A stretch of DNA of 64,000 nt, taken from the NCBI GenBank assembly GCA_910577205.1, contig CAJTMA010000001.1, forward strand, positions 62,001 through 126,000, given 5' to 3'. The position numbers and the translations under genes were made by a program. This DNA comes from an uncultured Alphaproteobacteria bacterium. GTDB lineage: Bacteria; Pseudomonadota; Alphaproteobacteria; RF32; CAG-239. The first letter of the stretch is position 1; each line of letters begins with the position of its first letter. Shown piece after piece: positions 49,673 through 59,764 of the stretch. The notes below the pieces were generated by a model. It saw only the letters and a list, made by a program, of their open reading frames with translations, did no database searches and was not told where the DNA came from.

Positions 49673-50476
49673 ATGACTCTTCCTACATTTACCCTGCGCC
49701 AGATGGTTGAAGCCGGCGTTCACTTTGGTCACCACGCCCGCCGTTGGAATCCGAGCATGGCTCCGTTCATTTACGGCAAAAAAGATAATGTTCACATTAT
49801 CAACCTGCAGAAAACTTACCCGATGCTGTACACTGCTTTGAATGCAGCTCGCGAAGTTGCTGCTCAGGGCGGCAAAATCTTGTTTGTCGGCACCAAAAGA
49901 CAGGCTCAGGATTTGGTTAGAGAAAACGCAGAACGCTGCGGTCAGTATTATGTCAACCACCGCTGGCTGGGCGGCATGCTGACAAACTGGAAAACCGTTT
50001 ACAAATCAATCTCTCGTTTGGTTAAATTAAACGAAATGTTTGAGAAAAACGCGTTTGAAGGTTATACCAAAAAAGAAATGCAGAACCTCAAAAAAGAACA
50101 GGAAAAACTGAATCTGGAATTGGGCGGCATCATGAATATGGGCGGCCAACCGGATATGCTGTTCATTATTGATACACCGAAAGAAGATTTGGCTATTAAA
50201 GAAGCCAAGAAACTGGGTATCCCGGTTATCGGTATCTGCGACACCAATGCCAACCCCAATGAAGTTGATTTCCCGGTTCCGGGCAATGATGATGCTATCC
50301 GCGCTATCCAATTCTACTGCGAATTAGTATCTTCTGCCATTTTGGACGGTATGCAGGCAGAAATTGCAGCTCAAGGCGTTAAAGTTGAAGAAGCTGTTGA
50401 AAATCTCGATGCTAAACCGGCTAAAAAAAGAACCGCTAAAAAAGCTAAAGAGGAAGTTGAAGCTGTAGCTGAATAG
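49673..50476 (+). CDS. rpsB: 30S ribosomal protein S2
   Basis: 267 aa. FTLRQMVEAGVHFGHHARRW, then NPSMAPFIYG, HRWLGGMLTNWKT and IPVIGICDTNANP are the S2 signatures. The C-terminal 40 residues are a Lys/Ala/Glu-rich extension (KPAKKRTAKKAKEE). It is part of the small subunit and recruits S1. AAAAGGATTATAA precedes the ATG. It forms the classical rpsB-tsf operon. Confidence 0.97.
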   Translation: MTLPTFTLRQMVEAGVHFGHHARRWNPSMAPFIYGKKDNVHIINLQKTYPMLYTALNAAREVAAQGGKILFVGTKRQAQDLVRENAERCGQYYVNHRWLGGMLTNWKTVYKSISRLVKLNEMFEKNAFEGYTKKEMQNLKKEQEKLNLELGGIMNMGGQPDMLFIIDTPKEDLAIKEAKKLGIPVIGICDTNANPNEVDFPVPGNDDAIRAIQFYCELVSSAILDGMQAEIAAQGVKVEEAVENLDAKPAKKRTAKKAKEEVEAVAE

Positions 50477-50575
50477 TTTTTTAACAGCTTATGCATTAGG
50501 CAAACTTTCGCGGCGGTACTTTATTTATAAAGATATCGCCGCATTGGTTTAAAATTCACAAGAGGAAAAAATTAA

Positions 50576-51502
50576 ATGACAAATATTACTGCCGCTATGG
50601 TCAAAGAACTCAGAGAAACAACAAGCGCCGGAATGCTGGACTGCAAAAAAGCCCTGACAGAAACCAACGGGGATATGGAACAGGCCGTTGACTGGCTGCG
50701 CAAAAAAGGTTTGGCCAGCGCTGCAAAAAAAGCCAGCCGTATTGCTGCTGAAGGTTTGGTAGCTGTTGCCGTAGACGGAACGAAAGGTGCTGTTGTCGAA
50801 GTTAACTCCGAAACCGACTTCGTTGCCAAAAACGATATTTTCCAAGAATATGTTGAAGATGCTGCTACTGTTGCTTTGATGTCTAAGGGCGAAGTTTGTG
50901 ATATGAAGACTTTCCAATGCCCGAAAGTCAACAAATCTTTTGAAGAACGCCTGACAGATATGATCGCCAAAATCGGTGAAAACATGAATCTGCGCCGTGC
51001 TAAAATGATTGAAGTCAATGACGGCGTGGTTGCTTCTTACATCCATAATGCTGCTCGTCCGAATGTCGGCAAAATCGGCGTTTTGGTTGCTTTGGAATCT
51101 TCTGCTGACAAAGCTAAATTGGCTGAACTCGGCAAGCATATTGCTATGCATATCGCCGCTTCTGCTCCGCAGTTTTTGAACATTGCAAGCGTTGATCCTG
51201 CTGCCGTAGAACATGAAAAATCAATCTTCGCCGAACAGGCTGCCGCTTCCGGCAAACCGGCTAACATCATTGAAAAAATGGTTGAAGGCCGCGTTAAGAA
51301 ATATTACGACGAAGTTGTTCTGGAAGAACAGGCTTACATCATGGATCCGGACAAGAAAGTTAAAGATGTTATCGCTGACACTGCTAAAGAACTTGGCGCT
51401 GATATTAAACTGAAAGAATTTGTCTGCTTCCGTTTGGGCGAAGGCCTGCAGAAAAAAGAAGAAGATTTTGCCGCTGAAGTTGCTGCTCAATTGAGCAAAT
51501 AA
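50576..51502 (+). CDS. tsf: Elongation factor Ts
   Basis: 308 aa. The N-terminal UBA-like domain MVKELRETTSAGMLDCKKAL and the SETDFVAKND loop are diagnostic. EF-Ts exchanges GDP for GTP on EF-Tu. It lies 99 bases after rpsB, without a terminator between, and is followed by a strong terminator. Confidence 0.97.
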   Translation: MTNITAAMVKELRETTSAGMLDCKKALTETNGDMEQAVDWLRKKGLASAAKKASRIAAEGLVAVAVDGTKGAVVEVNSETDFVAKNDIFQEYVEDAATVALMSKGEVCDMKTFQCPKVNKSFEERLTDMIAKIGENMNLRRAKMIEVNDGVVASYIHNAARPNVGKIGVLVALESSADKAKLAELGKHIAMHIAASAPQFLNIASVDPAAVEHEKSIFAEQAAASGKPANIIEKMVEGRVKKYYDEVVLEEQAYIMDPDKKVKDVIADTAKELGADIKLKEFVCFRLGEGLQKKEEDFAAEVAAQLSK

Positions 51503-51521
51503 TTTCAGGATATCTTTTCTG

Positions 51522-51559
51522 ACAAAACACCCTGTTCAAATGAACAGGGTGTTTTTTTG
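51522..51559 (+). terminator. Terminator of rpsB-tsf
   Basis: ACACCCTGTTCA-AA-TGAACAGGGTGT followed by TTTTTTT; perfect 12-bp stem. Confidence 0.95.
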
Positions 51560-51574
51560 GAAAATTTGAAACTG

Positions 51575-52279
51575 TTAAAACCGGATACGGATAACCGCGC
51601 GGACACACTTCTCTAATAACGAATTCTTAACAGCCGGCACTTTGCAACCGCCATACATAGATAAGCACCATGCATTATAGGCATCACATTCGGCAGAAGA
51701 CCAATAAACGCCCAGCAGACGAATAAGCAATAATGTTTCCAAGGCATAATTTATCTCATCCTTATTGACATATATTCTGCTTAATTCTTCAAGCGAGGGC
51801 AAATAAGCTTCTCCCTGTTTTATGCCGTCCTGAGTATAATGGCAGCACCACTGAGCAGCTTCAGCCATTTGATTTTTCTGATGCGCAACTAAGATAATCT
51901 GCCGCACCACCTCTCGGCTATCGGCGGTTTTCTCTGCCGGCATCCCAGTCAAACAATCGCTGCTCCACGGCAAAATCTTCTCTTTCAGGCAAACTGCGCA
52001 GGCCGTATTATCTTCAACATAACCGACAATCGCGCAAATCTGGCGATTAGGAATGACCTTTGATGAAACAAAGCCATCGGCATAAACAAACATTCCGGGC
52101 CGGACGCCTTCCGGCGCTTCACAATATTTAGCCGCGGTATCACAGGAAAATTCATCCGCCAGCAGGTGCAGCTCTGTCGTTTGTATCCTTTGCTGCTCAA
52201 GGCAATAACGGATATAATCCGCAGACGAGCAACCGGCGTTTTGCAACGCTTCATCAATTTTTGCAAATTTCTGTTCCAT
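51575..52279 (-). CDS. Protein with Lcl/DUF1566-like C-terminal domain
   Basis: 234 aa. The last 85 residues (AYLPSLEELSRIYVNKDEIN, then YWSSAECDAYNAWCLSMYGG and the VRAVIRI end) have the Lcl/DUF1566-like pattern of P...EL......YWSS.E....AW...VRAVR. The N-terminal part is unassigned and Cys-rich. No signal peptide is seen. The function is unknown. Confidence 0.6.
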   Translation of the reverse strand: MEQKFAKIDEALQNAGCSSADYIRYCLEQQRIQTTELHLLADEFSCDTAAKYCEAPEGVRPGMFVYADGFVSSKVIPNRQICAIVGYVEDNTACAVCLKEKILPWSSDCLTGMPAEKTADSREVVRQIILVAHQKNQMAEAAQWCCHYTQDGIKQGEAYLPSLEELSRIYVNKDEINYALETLLLIRLLGVYWSSAECDAYNAWCLSMYGGCKVPAVKNSLLEKCVRAVIRIRF

Positions 52280-52378
52280 AATAATTGATTTTTTTAATTA
52301 ATAATAGTGAATTACCCCTGACCATAGCCTATCTGGGCAGAAGCTGCAACAAAAAACAACATTCAAGATTTAAGCCGG

Positions 52379-53041
52379 CTATTTCACACAGACATCCGGA
52401 GCGCGGAGATATAGCGGTTTCGGGAAATCAACCGTTTTGCGATTAAATTTACGCAGGCCGCAACGTGCCAAATCTTCAATATCCAAATGCGGTTTCATGA
52501 TAATCGCATGAATGCTTAAGCCCGTCGGGGCTGACAAGAAACGTTCGACACCATCGCCGATAAAGGTGACCTTGCGGTCGCGCAGGCGGGCGATAATATC
52601 TTCACGATTAGCCGCTTCCGGTTCTGTTAATTTATTCAGATGTTCATCAAATATCTGAAAATAAAAGTCTTCGCGTTTGGTTTCGATAATCACGGCATTT
52701 AACGGGGCTATCTGATCGGGCGTCCAGCTTAAGGAATAAGCATAGGCATCAAAAGCAGAAACGCCGCCGACTGTTAATTCTGGACAAGCCAGCCCAAAAG
52801 CGCGAGCCGCCGAAATGCTGGATCGCACCCCGGTAAAAGACCCCGGACCGACACAGACCGTCAACAATCCCAAATCCGCCATTTGCAGATTATGTTCGTT
52901 CAGCAGATTTTGTATTGCGGGAATCAGAACTTCCGCCTGCCCGAAATCCATTTGCTCCACATAGCGGCCAAGCACGCGTTCATCTTGGGTTAAAGCAACG
53001 GAACAGCCGGCGGCCGTGGTATCAAAAGCTATCGTATACAT
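52379..53041 (-). CDS. tsaB: tRNA threonylcarbamoyladenosine biosynthesis protein TsaB
   Basis: 220 aa. IAFDTTAAGCSVAL at the N-terminus and VCVGPGSFTGVRSSISAARA are the TsaB hallmarks (ASKHA fold). It works with TsaD and TsaE to make t6A37 in tRNAs reading ANN codons. The usual neighbours (rimI, tsaD) are not here. Confidence 0.93.
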   Translation of the reverse strand: MYTIAFDTTAAGCSVALTQDERVLGRYVEQMDFGQAEVLIPAIQNLLNEHNLQMADLGLLTVCVGPGSFTGVRSSISAARAFGLACPELTVGGVSAFDAYAYSLSWTPDQIAPLNAVIIETKREDFYFQIFDEHLNKLTEPEAANREDIIARLRDRKVTFIGDGVERFLSAPTGLSIHAIIMKPHLDIEDLARCGLRKFNRKTVDFPKPLYLRAPDVCVK

Positions 53042-53138
53042 ATTTTGTTCACCTGTCGGTTTTTTATGTTTCTTTATTGAAATTTATATTATAGATTCTA
53101 TGCAGATACAATAATTTTATGGTAAAAACGCGCGAAAA

Positions 53139-54827
53139 ATGAATGCGGCCCTGTTGATTGATATGTTTTACGCAGCCCCTGAGCTTTGGTATGCTTTGGG
53201 AATGTTATTGCTTGTGCTGCTGGCATATCTGGGGTGGCGCGAAATCAAAATATTACAGCTGCAGCAACGCAACTATTTTCTAAACCGTGACAGGGAGCGT
53301 TATGCGGAAACACTCTATGCCTCCAAAGACGGTTATTTTGCTTTTATCTATCCTGACCAAAAAGTCAATGACCCGCGCAAAACCATTAAGGAACATTGCT
53401 CTCGCAGGTTGGCGGTTATCATGAATTTGCCTAACGGCACACAATCCGGCTTTGAAGATATTCTGAAAAATTTTTATAAAGAGGATGCCCAAAAACTTCA
53501 AAAATATGTTGGCTGCTTAAAAGAAGACGGCATTTCTTTTGAAGAAGAATTTATCCTTAAAAACGGCAGCAAGCACCTCGCGTTATCTGGCTCGCGCATA
53601 AACGGACTGGACGGGAATATATACTGCGACATGATTTGGTTTCGGGATGTCAGCAGCGAAACAAATAAAATTGCCGGCCTGGAAGAGGATATACAACATA
53701 GTTTTGACAAGGTCCGCCAGCTGGAAGATTTAATTGACAATCTGGCTTATCCGGTTTGGCTACGGGACGAGAAACTGCGGCTGGTTCTGGTTAATAAAAA
53801 ATATCTGGAATTCAGCAAAGAAAAAAGCAAAGAAGATGTGATTACCACCCAAGCCGAAATTTTAACGGTCAATAATGACAGTGTTTCGGCAAATCTGGCT
53901 TTACAGGCTCAGGCAGCCAACCGTATCCGCAAGCAGACAGTCAACGTGATAAAATCCGGGGAAAGGCGCAGTTTTGAAGCCATTGAAACGCCTTTTCACA
54001 TTGAGCAAAGCTTGGATAAGATTTGCTCGGTCGGCGCTTTAATTGATGTGACCGAACTTGATGACCTGCGGCGCAATTTCCGTCTGCACCAGAATGCGCA
54101 TTTGGAAATTCTTGGGGCATTAGGCACGGCCTTTGCAGTTTTTGACACCTCATACAAACTCAGTTTCTATAATAAATCTTTTGCGGCTTTTTGGGGATTG
54201 GAAGACGTTTGGCTGGAAAGCAGACCTGCTTATTCGGCTTTTCTGGATTTAATTCGCGAAAAAAGAATGCTGCCGGAAGTCCCTGACTTTCGCTTATATA
54301 AATCTGACGAGCAAAAAGATTTCTCAGCGATTATTGAACCCAAAGAAGATTTGCTGCATTTGCCAAACGGCAATACCATCCGCCGAGTGCGCGCCCCTCA
54401 TCCGATGGGCGGGCTGATTTTTGCTTTTGAGGATGTGTCTGACCGTCTGGCAACCCGCCGCGCCTATAATTCATTGCTGGCCGTTCAGCAGGAATTGTTA
54501 GATAATTTGTTTGATGGCGTGGTTATCTTTGGTTCTAACGGGCGTTTAAAATTTTATAATCAGGCTTACCTTAACCTATGGAAACTTCCTGAAATTCTTC
54601 TGCAAAAAGAGCCTAGCATTGCCGAATTATGGGAAGCCCAGGCTCGTTATTTCAGCAACGCCGATAACTGGCCGCAACTGAAAAACGATATTATTACACA
54701 TCTGATGAACGCCGCGACAAAAACCTTTACCTTGGTGCGCAGTGATAATACTGCCGTAGAGGTATTATCTTCGTTATTATCCGATGGTTCTATTATGGTT
54801 TCTTGCCGAAAGACAAGCAACAACTAA
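53139..54827 (+). CDS. Membrane-anchored PAS-repeat sensor protein lacking a kinase domain
   Basis: 562 aa. One N-terminal TM helix (about 17-33), then PAS-type domains at about 50-180, 190-310, 325-450 and a last one from about 460. Typical segments are DNLAYPVWLRDEKLRLVLVN, FAVFDTSYKLSFYNKSFAAF and NLFDGVVIFGSNGRLKFYNQ. Alphaproteobacterial proteins with this head normally continue into HisKA and HATPase; here the frame stops after the last PAS and no kinase segment follows. It may signal through a partner. Confidence 0.75.
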   Translation: MNAALLIDMFYAAPELWYALGMLLLVLLAYLGWREIKILQLQQRNYFLNRDRERYAETLYASKDGYFAFIYPDQKVNDPRKTIKEHCSRRLAVIMNLPNGTQSGFEDILKNFYKEDAQKLQKYVGCLKEDGISFEEEFILKNGSKHLALSGSRINGLDGNIYCDMIWFRDVSSETNKIAGLEEDIQHSFDKVRQLEDLIDNLAYPVWLRDEKLRLVLVNKKYLEFSKEKSKEDVITTQAEILTVNNDSVSANLALQAQAANRIRKQTVNVIKSGERRSFEAIETPFHIEQSLDKICSVGALIDVTELDDLRRNFRLHQNAHLEILGALGTAFAVFDTSYKLSFYNKSFAAFWGLEDVWLESRPAYSAFLDLIREKRMLPEVPDFRLYKSDEQKDFSAIIEPKEDLLHLPNGNTIRRVRAPHPMGGLIFAFEDVSDRLATRRAYNSLLAVQQELLDNLFDGVVIFGSNGRLKFYNQAYLNLWKLPEILLQKEPSIAELWEAQARYFSNADNWPQLKNDIITHLMNAATKTFTLVRSDNTAVEVLSSLLSDGSIMVSCRKTSNN

Positions 54828-54976
54828 TATTTTCAATTTTGCGAAACATCCACGGAATCGTTGGTTTTCTGGGAAAAAGCTTTTTATTTTTTCGACTTCA
54901 ATTGACAAAAATTAAAACTTATGACAAATTATAAAGGTCTATTGAGAACAGATGACATTTATTATGGAGCAGAAAA

Positions 54977-55801
54977 ATGGATGACAATTTCTCTAATCCG
55001 AATATCGAATGGAAGAAAAGCGGCTTTGGCTCGTCTGAAAAACTTTCATTAAAGATTAATCCGAGGGAAGCTGCCGCCTATAATGCCAAAAAGAAAAATG
55101 CCATTCAGCAGGCCTCGCCGCTGACAGCGTCAGATTTGCCTGCCGGGCTGAAAAAAATCCGCAACAAGATAAAAGACGTTTTTGATGATGATGAAGACGA
55201 TGAAGAAAACGTATCTGTTGTTATCGCGCCGGCTTTGATGGAAAACAATTCGCTGCTCAATGCACTGGATGAAGACGAAAAGAAAATTCTTCGCCAGCAG
55301 GAAACATTTCAACAAATAAAAATGCAGCAAGATGCCGGAAAGCTCGGTATGTTGGCTGAAGCTCACAAGCTGGCACAAGAAGCCGGGCTTAAAGGTTTGC
55401 GTCAAGATACCATTAATAACAATATGCTCAACCCTGCCGTTGACCGGAAGTTTATGGAAAACATCGTTAAAAAGGATTTGGCAAAATCCCTTAAAATCAA
55501 AGATGTCCGGCTTGAAGACGGCAAATACATCCAAGTGCTGCGCGGCATCAGCAATATTCGCAAGATGGGCGGAGTCAAGGCAGTGGAAGGGCTTAATCTG
55601 CAACAGGTTGCCCAAGCTGCGGATGAGAAAAAAGCCGCTCAGGTTTTGTTGGAAAAAACCGGACGCAGCGATGCCAAAAAGCAAAAAACCATTCGCAAAA
55701 AAGCGTCAAGAACAGCAAGCAGAAACAAAGCCAATATGCCTAAAAAGAATTTATCCCTGCATCTGCTCGGCTCTAAAGAATCTGCGCCGCGCGGAAAATA
55801 G
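54977..55801 (+). CDS. Hypothetical charged, mainly helical protein
   Basis: 274 aa with no recognised family. It has an acidic DDDEDDEE run near residue 75 and a strongly basic C-terminus (KKQKTIRKKASRTASRNK). The ATG has GGAGCAG upstream. It has no TM or signal segment. It is convergent with the next gene. Confidence 0.6.
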   Translation: MDDNFSNPNIEWKKSGFGSSEKLSLKINPREAAAYNAKKKNAIQQASPLTASDLPAGLKKIRNKIKDVFDDDEDDEENVSVVIAPALMENNSLLNALDEDEKKILRQQETFQQIKMQQDAGKLGMLAEAHKLAQEAGLKGLRQDTINNNMLNPAVDRKFMENIVKKDLAKSLKIKDVRLEDGKYIQVLRGISNIRKMGGVKAVEGLNLQQVAQAADEKKAAQVLLEKTGRSDAKKQKTIRKKASRTASRNKANMPKKNLSLHLLGSKESAPRGK

Positions 55802-55818
55802 ATTTCTGCACCGCAGAA

Positions 55819-57177
55819 CTAAGAATTATAACTGTTTTGCGAGAGGTTGCCTGATAAAATCCGGGAAATGACAGATTCAATATCCTGCTGGCGGTGAGAT
55901 TCAATAATTTCGATAATCTCAATTTCTTTTTTATCCAGGCGGCGGTTAATGCCGATGGAATCATAAAACTGTTTACTCTGGTTATAAAATTTGGCGGCTT
56001 GCAGGCTGTTTCCTTCCGCATAGTAATATTGGGAAAGGATTTTTTTAGCATTGGCTACTGACTGCGGATAAAGCTCCTCATCAGCCATATCCATAACCTG
56101 CTGATAAGCCCAAGCTGCTTTCTGGCGCAACTCTAATAAATGATACATATCAGCCAGACGGCTCCAAGCATTGACATTTTGCGGAGATAATTCTACTGCC
56201 AGTTCAAACGACCCGGTCGCCAAATGAGGATCCGCCAAAGCCGCAAGTGTTCCGAATGTGGCGGCATAATCGGATGTCTGCCGGAAAATCTGGTCGCGTT
56301 TGTTGCCGGCCGGCAAAGCTGACGAATATTCAATATTTTTATCCATTAAAGCTTCAATCAAAGCTAACGCCAATGACGTGTCGCCCATTGCCAGATGATA
56401 CAGAGCTTCATCTTCGGCGGGCAGCTGTTTGCCGGCTTTTATGTCCTTAAACCGGCCACTGACACACAAAGCGATAAAATCTTTTATCGCCGTAATGGTT
56501 TGGATAATCTCTTCCTCTGATTTTTTCCCCTGATTGCGGTACATAATAGTTTGAGCAATTTTCAGCTCATCTACGCCGCGGCCAATCATATCAATAATTA
56601 ACCCTATTAAGTCGTCAAGAGATTTGCCGCTTTGCTGGTATTGCAGCGAAGACAGGTTGATAACCGGCATTTCAGCAGATACTTCCGGCTTTTTGCCTTT
56701 TTTCCAGTCCAAATCGACAGCGTTGTTTTTATTTTTTTCTTTAACAGGCGGTTCAACACTAACTTCCTGCTCTTTGACGTGAGCTTGTTGTTCTTCCCGC
56801 ATATTTGCTTCGGTTTCCTGCTGCATTTTTCGGGCGCGGGATAATTCCAGCTCACGCTCCAATTCGCGCTCCAGTTCACGCTCAAACTCCAATTCTTCCT
56901 CTTCTTCGGCTGAAAGTTCCTCAGCCTCTTGACGAGCTGCTTCTGCTTCCTTTTTATTCTCGCTTTTTAAAAAGGTAATGATTGATTTGACATAGAGGAT
57001 GATGATTAAAAACAAAAAAAGGATAAATGCCAAAAGCATTAAAATAATGGAGATAATCCGCAGGTTGTCAGAACCGGACAGATAACGGTCAAACATTCCG
57101 GCCAAGGCATTAATGTCATTGGCAACCACCGCCATATAATCCATTGAGGAAAACATAGTTATTATCTGTTCATACAT
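55819..57177 (-). CDS. Membrane-anchored protein with TPR-like repeats
   Basis: 452 aa. One TM helix (about 43-66, IISIILMLLAFILFLFLIII) is followed by a highly charged Glu/Arg coiled coil (about 72-140). The C-terminal half has TPR-like helices (AVELSPQNVNAWSRLADMYH). It could be a scaffold for an envelope complex. No specific family. Confidence 0.65.
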   Translation of the reverse strand: MYEQIITMFSSMDYMAVVANDINALAGMFDRYLSGSDNLRIISIILMLLAFILFLFLIIILYVKSIITFLKSENKKEAEAARQEAEELSAEEEEELEFERELERELERELELSRARKMQQETEANMREEQQAHVKEQEVSVEPPVKEKNKNNAVDLDWKKGKKPEVSAEMPVINLSSLQYQQSGKSLDDLIGLIIDMIGRGVDELKIAQTIMYRNQGKKSEEEIIQTITAIKDFIALCVSGRFKDIKAGKQLPAEDEALYHLAMGDTSLALALIEALMDKNIEYSSALPAGNKRDQIFRQTSDYAATFGTLAALADPHLATGSFELAVELSPQNVNAWSRLADMYHLLELRQKAAWAYQQVMDMADEELYPQSVANAKKILSQYYYAEGNSLQAAKFYNQSKQFYDSIGINRRLDKKEIEIIEIIESHRQQDIESVISRILSGNLSQNSYNS

Positions 57178-57294
57178 ATTTTAAAAGGCACCATTTACAA
57201 ATATAAAATTAGTGTTTAGAATGACTGACGCTAAGGCATTATAAAATGCCGACCATGAAAAAACAATTAAAAAAGTACCGGCAGATACATAATT

Positions 57295-58209
57295 ATGGGT
57301 TACCTCAGTCAGAAAAAAAAGCACGAGCGCATTAACTTTATCCTTAACTTTTCACTGGGTCTTATCAGTGTGACGTCTTTTTTGGCATTGTTTGACAGAA
57401 GCTCAACTTTCAGCGCGTTTGTTAACCAATGGCAGTTTCAGATTTATCTTTATTTGCTGGTTGTGTTTATGTATGCCTTAATCAGCCGCTTTTTTATTCA
57501 AGGCACTTTTGCCGCCTTATTAATTGTCGTCAATTATATGTTGATTGCTTCCAGCGCCAACCTGTTTAACAGCAGCCACGGCGGCGGAACGCGGCAAGTC
57601 AGCATTTTGTATCAGAACCAAACCCAAAATGCTGACACGCTTATGGCGCAAGCTCAGGCTGAAGGCGTTGACGTTATTTCCTTAAATCACAGCCGCGCGC
57701 CGTTCTCAAACATTGACAAGTATCCGGGATATTATCTGTATAATGATGATAACGAGCTGCAGCAAAGCTTTATTATCAGCAAATATCTGCCCTTAAAATC
57801 CGGCCGAATTTTATTTTCGCCGCAATATTCCGGCTCTTATATGATGTTTATTGCCGAAAATCAGCCAATGGTCTTGGTTAATATTGATTTCTCAGGCTTA
57901 ACACATGAACAGGAAGGCACTGTTTATCATAATTTGGGAGAATTTGTCATCGCTCAGGATAATCCGGTGGTTATTGTCGGCGATTTTGGCATTCCAGCCT
58001 GGTCTAAGACTTTTCAGAAGTTTCTGAACAAAACAGGTTTGGAAGTGAAAAACCATGTCATTTTAAGCAACGGCAAATACCGCTTTAATCCGTTCAGTAT
58101 TCCGAGCTTTAATTTGCTGGCTTATAAGAATTTTGGTGTCAGCAATGTGCAGTTTTTGCCTAAGAATGACAACAATCTTTATCCTTTGCTGATTAATTTA
58201 ACTTTTTAA
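57295..58209 (+). CDS. Membrane protein with degenerate endonuclease/exonuclease/phosphatase-like domain
   Basis: 304 aa. Three N-terminal TM helices (about 16-34, 46-65, 68-90), then a soluble domain. VVIVGDFGIPAWSKTFQKFL resembles the EEP motif V.GDFN...WS, but Asn is Gly. The expected metal-binding Glu (V.LQE) is absent, the site reading DVISLNHSR. It is probably an inactive or altered member. Its end overlaps the next, convergent gene by 12 bases. Confidence 0.6.
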   Translation: MGYLSQKKKHERINFILNFSLGLISVTSFLALFDRSSTFSAFVNQWQFQIYLYLLVVFMYALISRFFIQGTFAALLIVVNYMLIASSANLFNSSHGGGTRQVSILYQNQTQNADTLMAQAQAEGVDVISLNHSRAPFSNIDKYPGYYLYNDDNELQQSFIISKYLPLKSGRILFSPQYSGSYMMFIAENQPMVLVNIDFSGLTHEQEGTVYHNLGEFVIAQDNPVVIVGDFGIPAWSKTFQKFLNKTGLEVKNHVILSNGKYRFNPFSIPSFNLLAYKNFGVSNVQFLPKNDNNLYPLLINLTF

Positions 58210-59682
58210 TTTATCCAGATTAACTTTTATCTTTTCGGCCAAGTCCGTATCGCCCAAAGCCTGTGCCAATTCATAAGCTGCCTGCAAGTGGGTTTGCGCC
58301 TGTTCGTTTTTACCGCTGCGCAATTCCAGCAGTCCGATATTGGCGTAATCGCAAACCTGCCCTATCCAGCGGTCATTTTTTTGTTCCTGCTCCAAGGACT
58401 GCTGAAACAAGCCTTTAGCCCGGGATAATTCACCGCGGCGCATAAAACTCAAGCCTAACAGACTATAAGCATTAGCAACATGAAAAGCCGTTGTATGTGT
58501 GCCGGCATAGCTGATAATCCGGCGCAAGATTTCTTCGGCCTTTTCATCCTGCTGCTGACGAAACAAAGCCTCGGCCTGAAGATAAAGGCTTTCAAGATAT
58601 GCGGTTTCGTTGCCGGTTTCACTATAAAGCTTCTCGGCTTTGCGGGCATAACGCAGACAGGCCTTATCATCATTGACGGCAGCCGCCCAATAGCTGAACA
58701 GTTCGGCATTAAATGCCAAACCAGGCCAGCAGGCATTTTCTTTATGTTTGGCGCGCGCAGCTTTCAGGTGTTTTTGCGCTGCGGCATAATCACCGCGCAA
58801 AATATTCAGCAACCCCAGCTGGTTAATAATTTCGGCCTGGCCGCCGGGCATATTTTCTCCGGAAAATAATTCTTCAGCCTGCCTGAAGTAAGCTTCTGCT
58901 TCATCAAAATGTTCGGAAGCGGCATTCAACATCCCCAAGCTTCCATAGGCCGCTGCCTGTCCGGGAATGTATTTCAGCTGCCGGAATAAATCCAATGCGC
59001 CTCGAAACATAAAAGAGGCCACATCATCAACAAAACAGACGCGGTATATTGTGCCCATTAACAAATATGCCCGGGCGGCAGCATAAAAATAACGCCCCTT
59101 AATAAAATATTTTGCCGCTTGCGAACAGGCTTGGGAAGCGCTTTGCATATCTCCCTCTTTCAAATAGAATCCCGTTTGCCAATACCAGTAAGCCCCCTTA
59201 ACATAGAGCGGCGCTTTGGGAAGGCGGATACAATCCAGAACTCTGCGCCCGGCATCTTTTTGCCCGTTCAAAAAATACAGTTCCGCCAGAGCGCATAGTG
59301 CTTGCTGGCTGTCCGGGTGTTTTTTTATATATTTTTCTAAGCGGGAGGCGGCTTTTTCGGGCGCAAAATGCGCCGATAATATCAGGGCATCCAACTCCCG
59401 GCCGTGAGCCAAAAGATATTTTTCCGCAGATTTCGGCCGGCCGCGCAACAAATTATGAAAAGCCTTTTCGGTTGTTTTCTTTTTACCCAGCAAGCTTGCT
59501 GTTTGGCGGATTACCGGTTCACAAAAAAAGATTTCCGCCCCTTTTCCTGACAAATTTTCCAGCAAAGAACGGCTAAGCACTTTGCTGACATAATCTTGTT
59601 TCAAACGGCGCAGGAAAGACCAAAAATATACCCCCGCTGCCGTGAAAAATGAAAAAAATATGATATATTGCAGGTTATTCAT
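58198..59682 (-). CDS. TPR-repeat protein with N-terminal membrane anchor
   Basis: 494 aa. One TM helix (about 6-22, IIFFSFFTAAGVYFWSF), then at least nine TPR-type helical pairs to the C-terminus (AAYGSLGMLNAASEHFDEAE; AETYLESLYL-type repeats; QVCDYANIGLLELRSGKNEQ). A protein-interaction scaffold facing the cytoplasm or periplasm. Partners unknown. Confidence 0.75.
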   Translation of the reverse strand: MNNLQYIIFFSFFTAAGVYFWSFLRRLKQDYVSKVLSRSLLENLSGKGAEIFFCEPVIRQTASLLGKKKTTEKAFHNLLRGRPKSAEKYLLAHGRELDALILSAHFAPEKAASRLEKYIKKHPDSQQALCALAELYFLNGQKDAGRRVLDCIRLPKAPLYVKGAYWYWQTGFYLKEGDMQSASQACSQAAKYFIKGRYFYAAARAYLLMGTIYRVCFVDDVASFMFRGALDLFRQLKYIPGQAAAYGSLGMLNAASEHFDEAEAYFRQAEELFSGENMPGGQAEIINQLGLLNILRGDYAAAQKHLKAARAKHKENACWPGLAFNAELFSYWAAAVNDDKACLRYARKAEKLYSETGNETAYLESLYLQAEALFRQQQDEKAEEILRRIISYAGTHTTAFHVANAYSLLGLSFMRRGELSRAKGLFQQSLEQEQKNDRWIGQVCDYANIGLLELRSGKNEQAQTHLQAAYELAQALGDTDLAEKIKVNLDKLKS

Positions 59683-59764
59683 AAAATCTTTACGCTAAAT
59701 TAGTTTTTCATCATTATCATTAACCATAACATTATAATTTTACATGTATAGGGATTTTTTCAAG

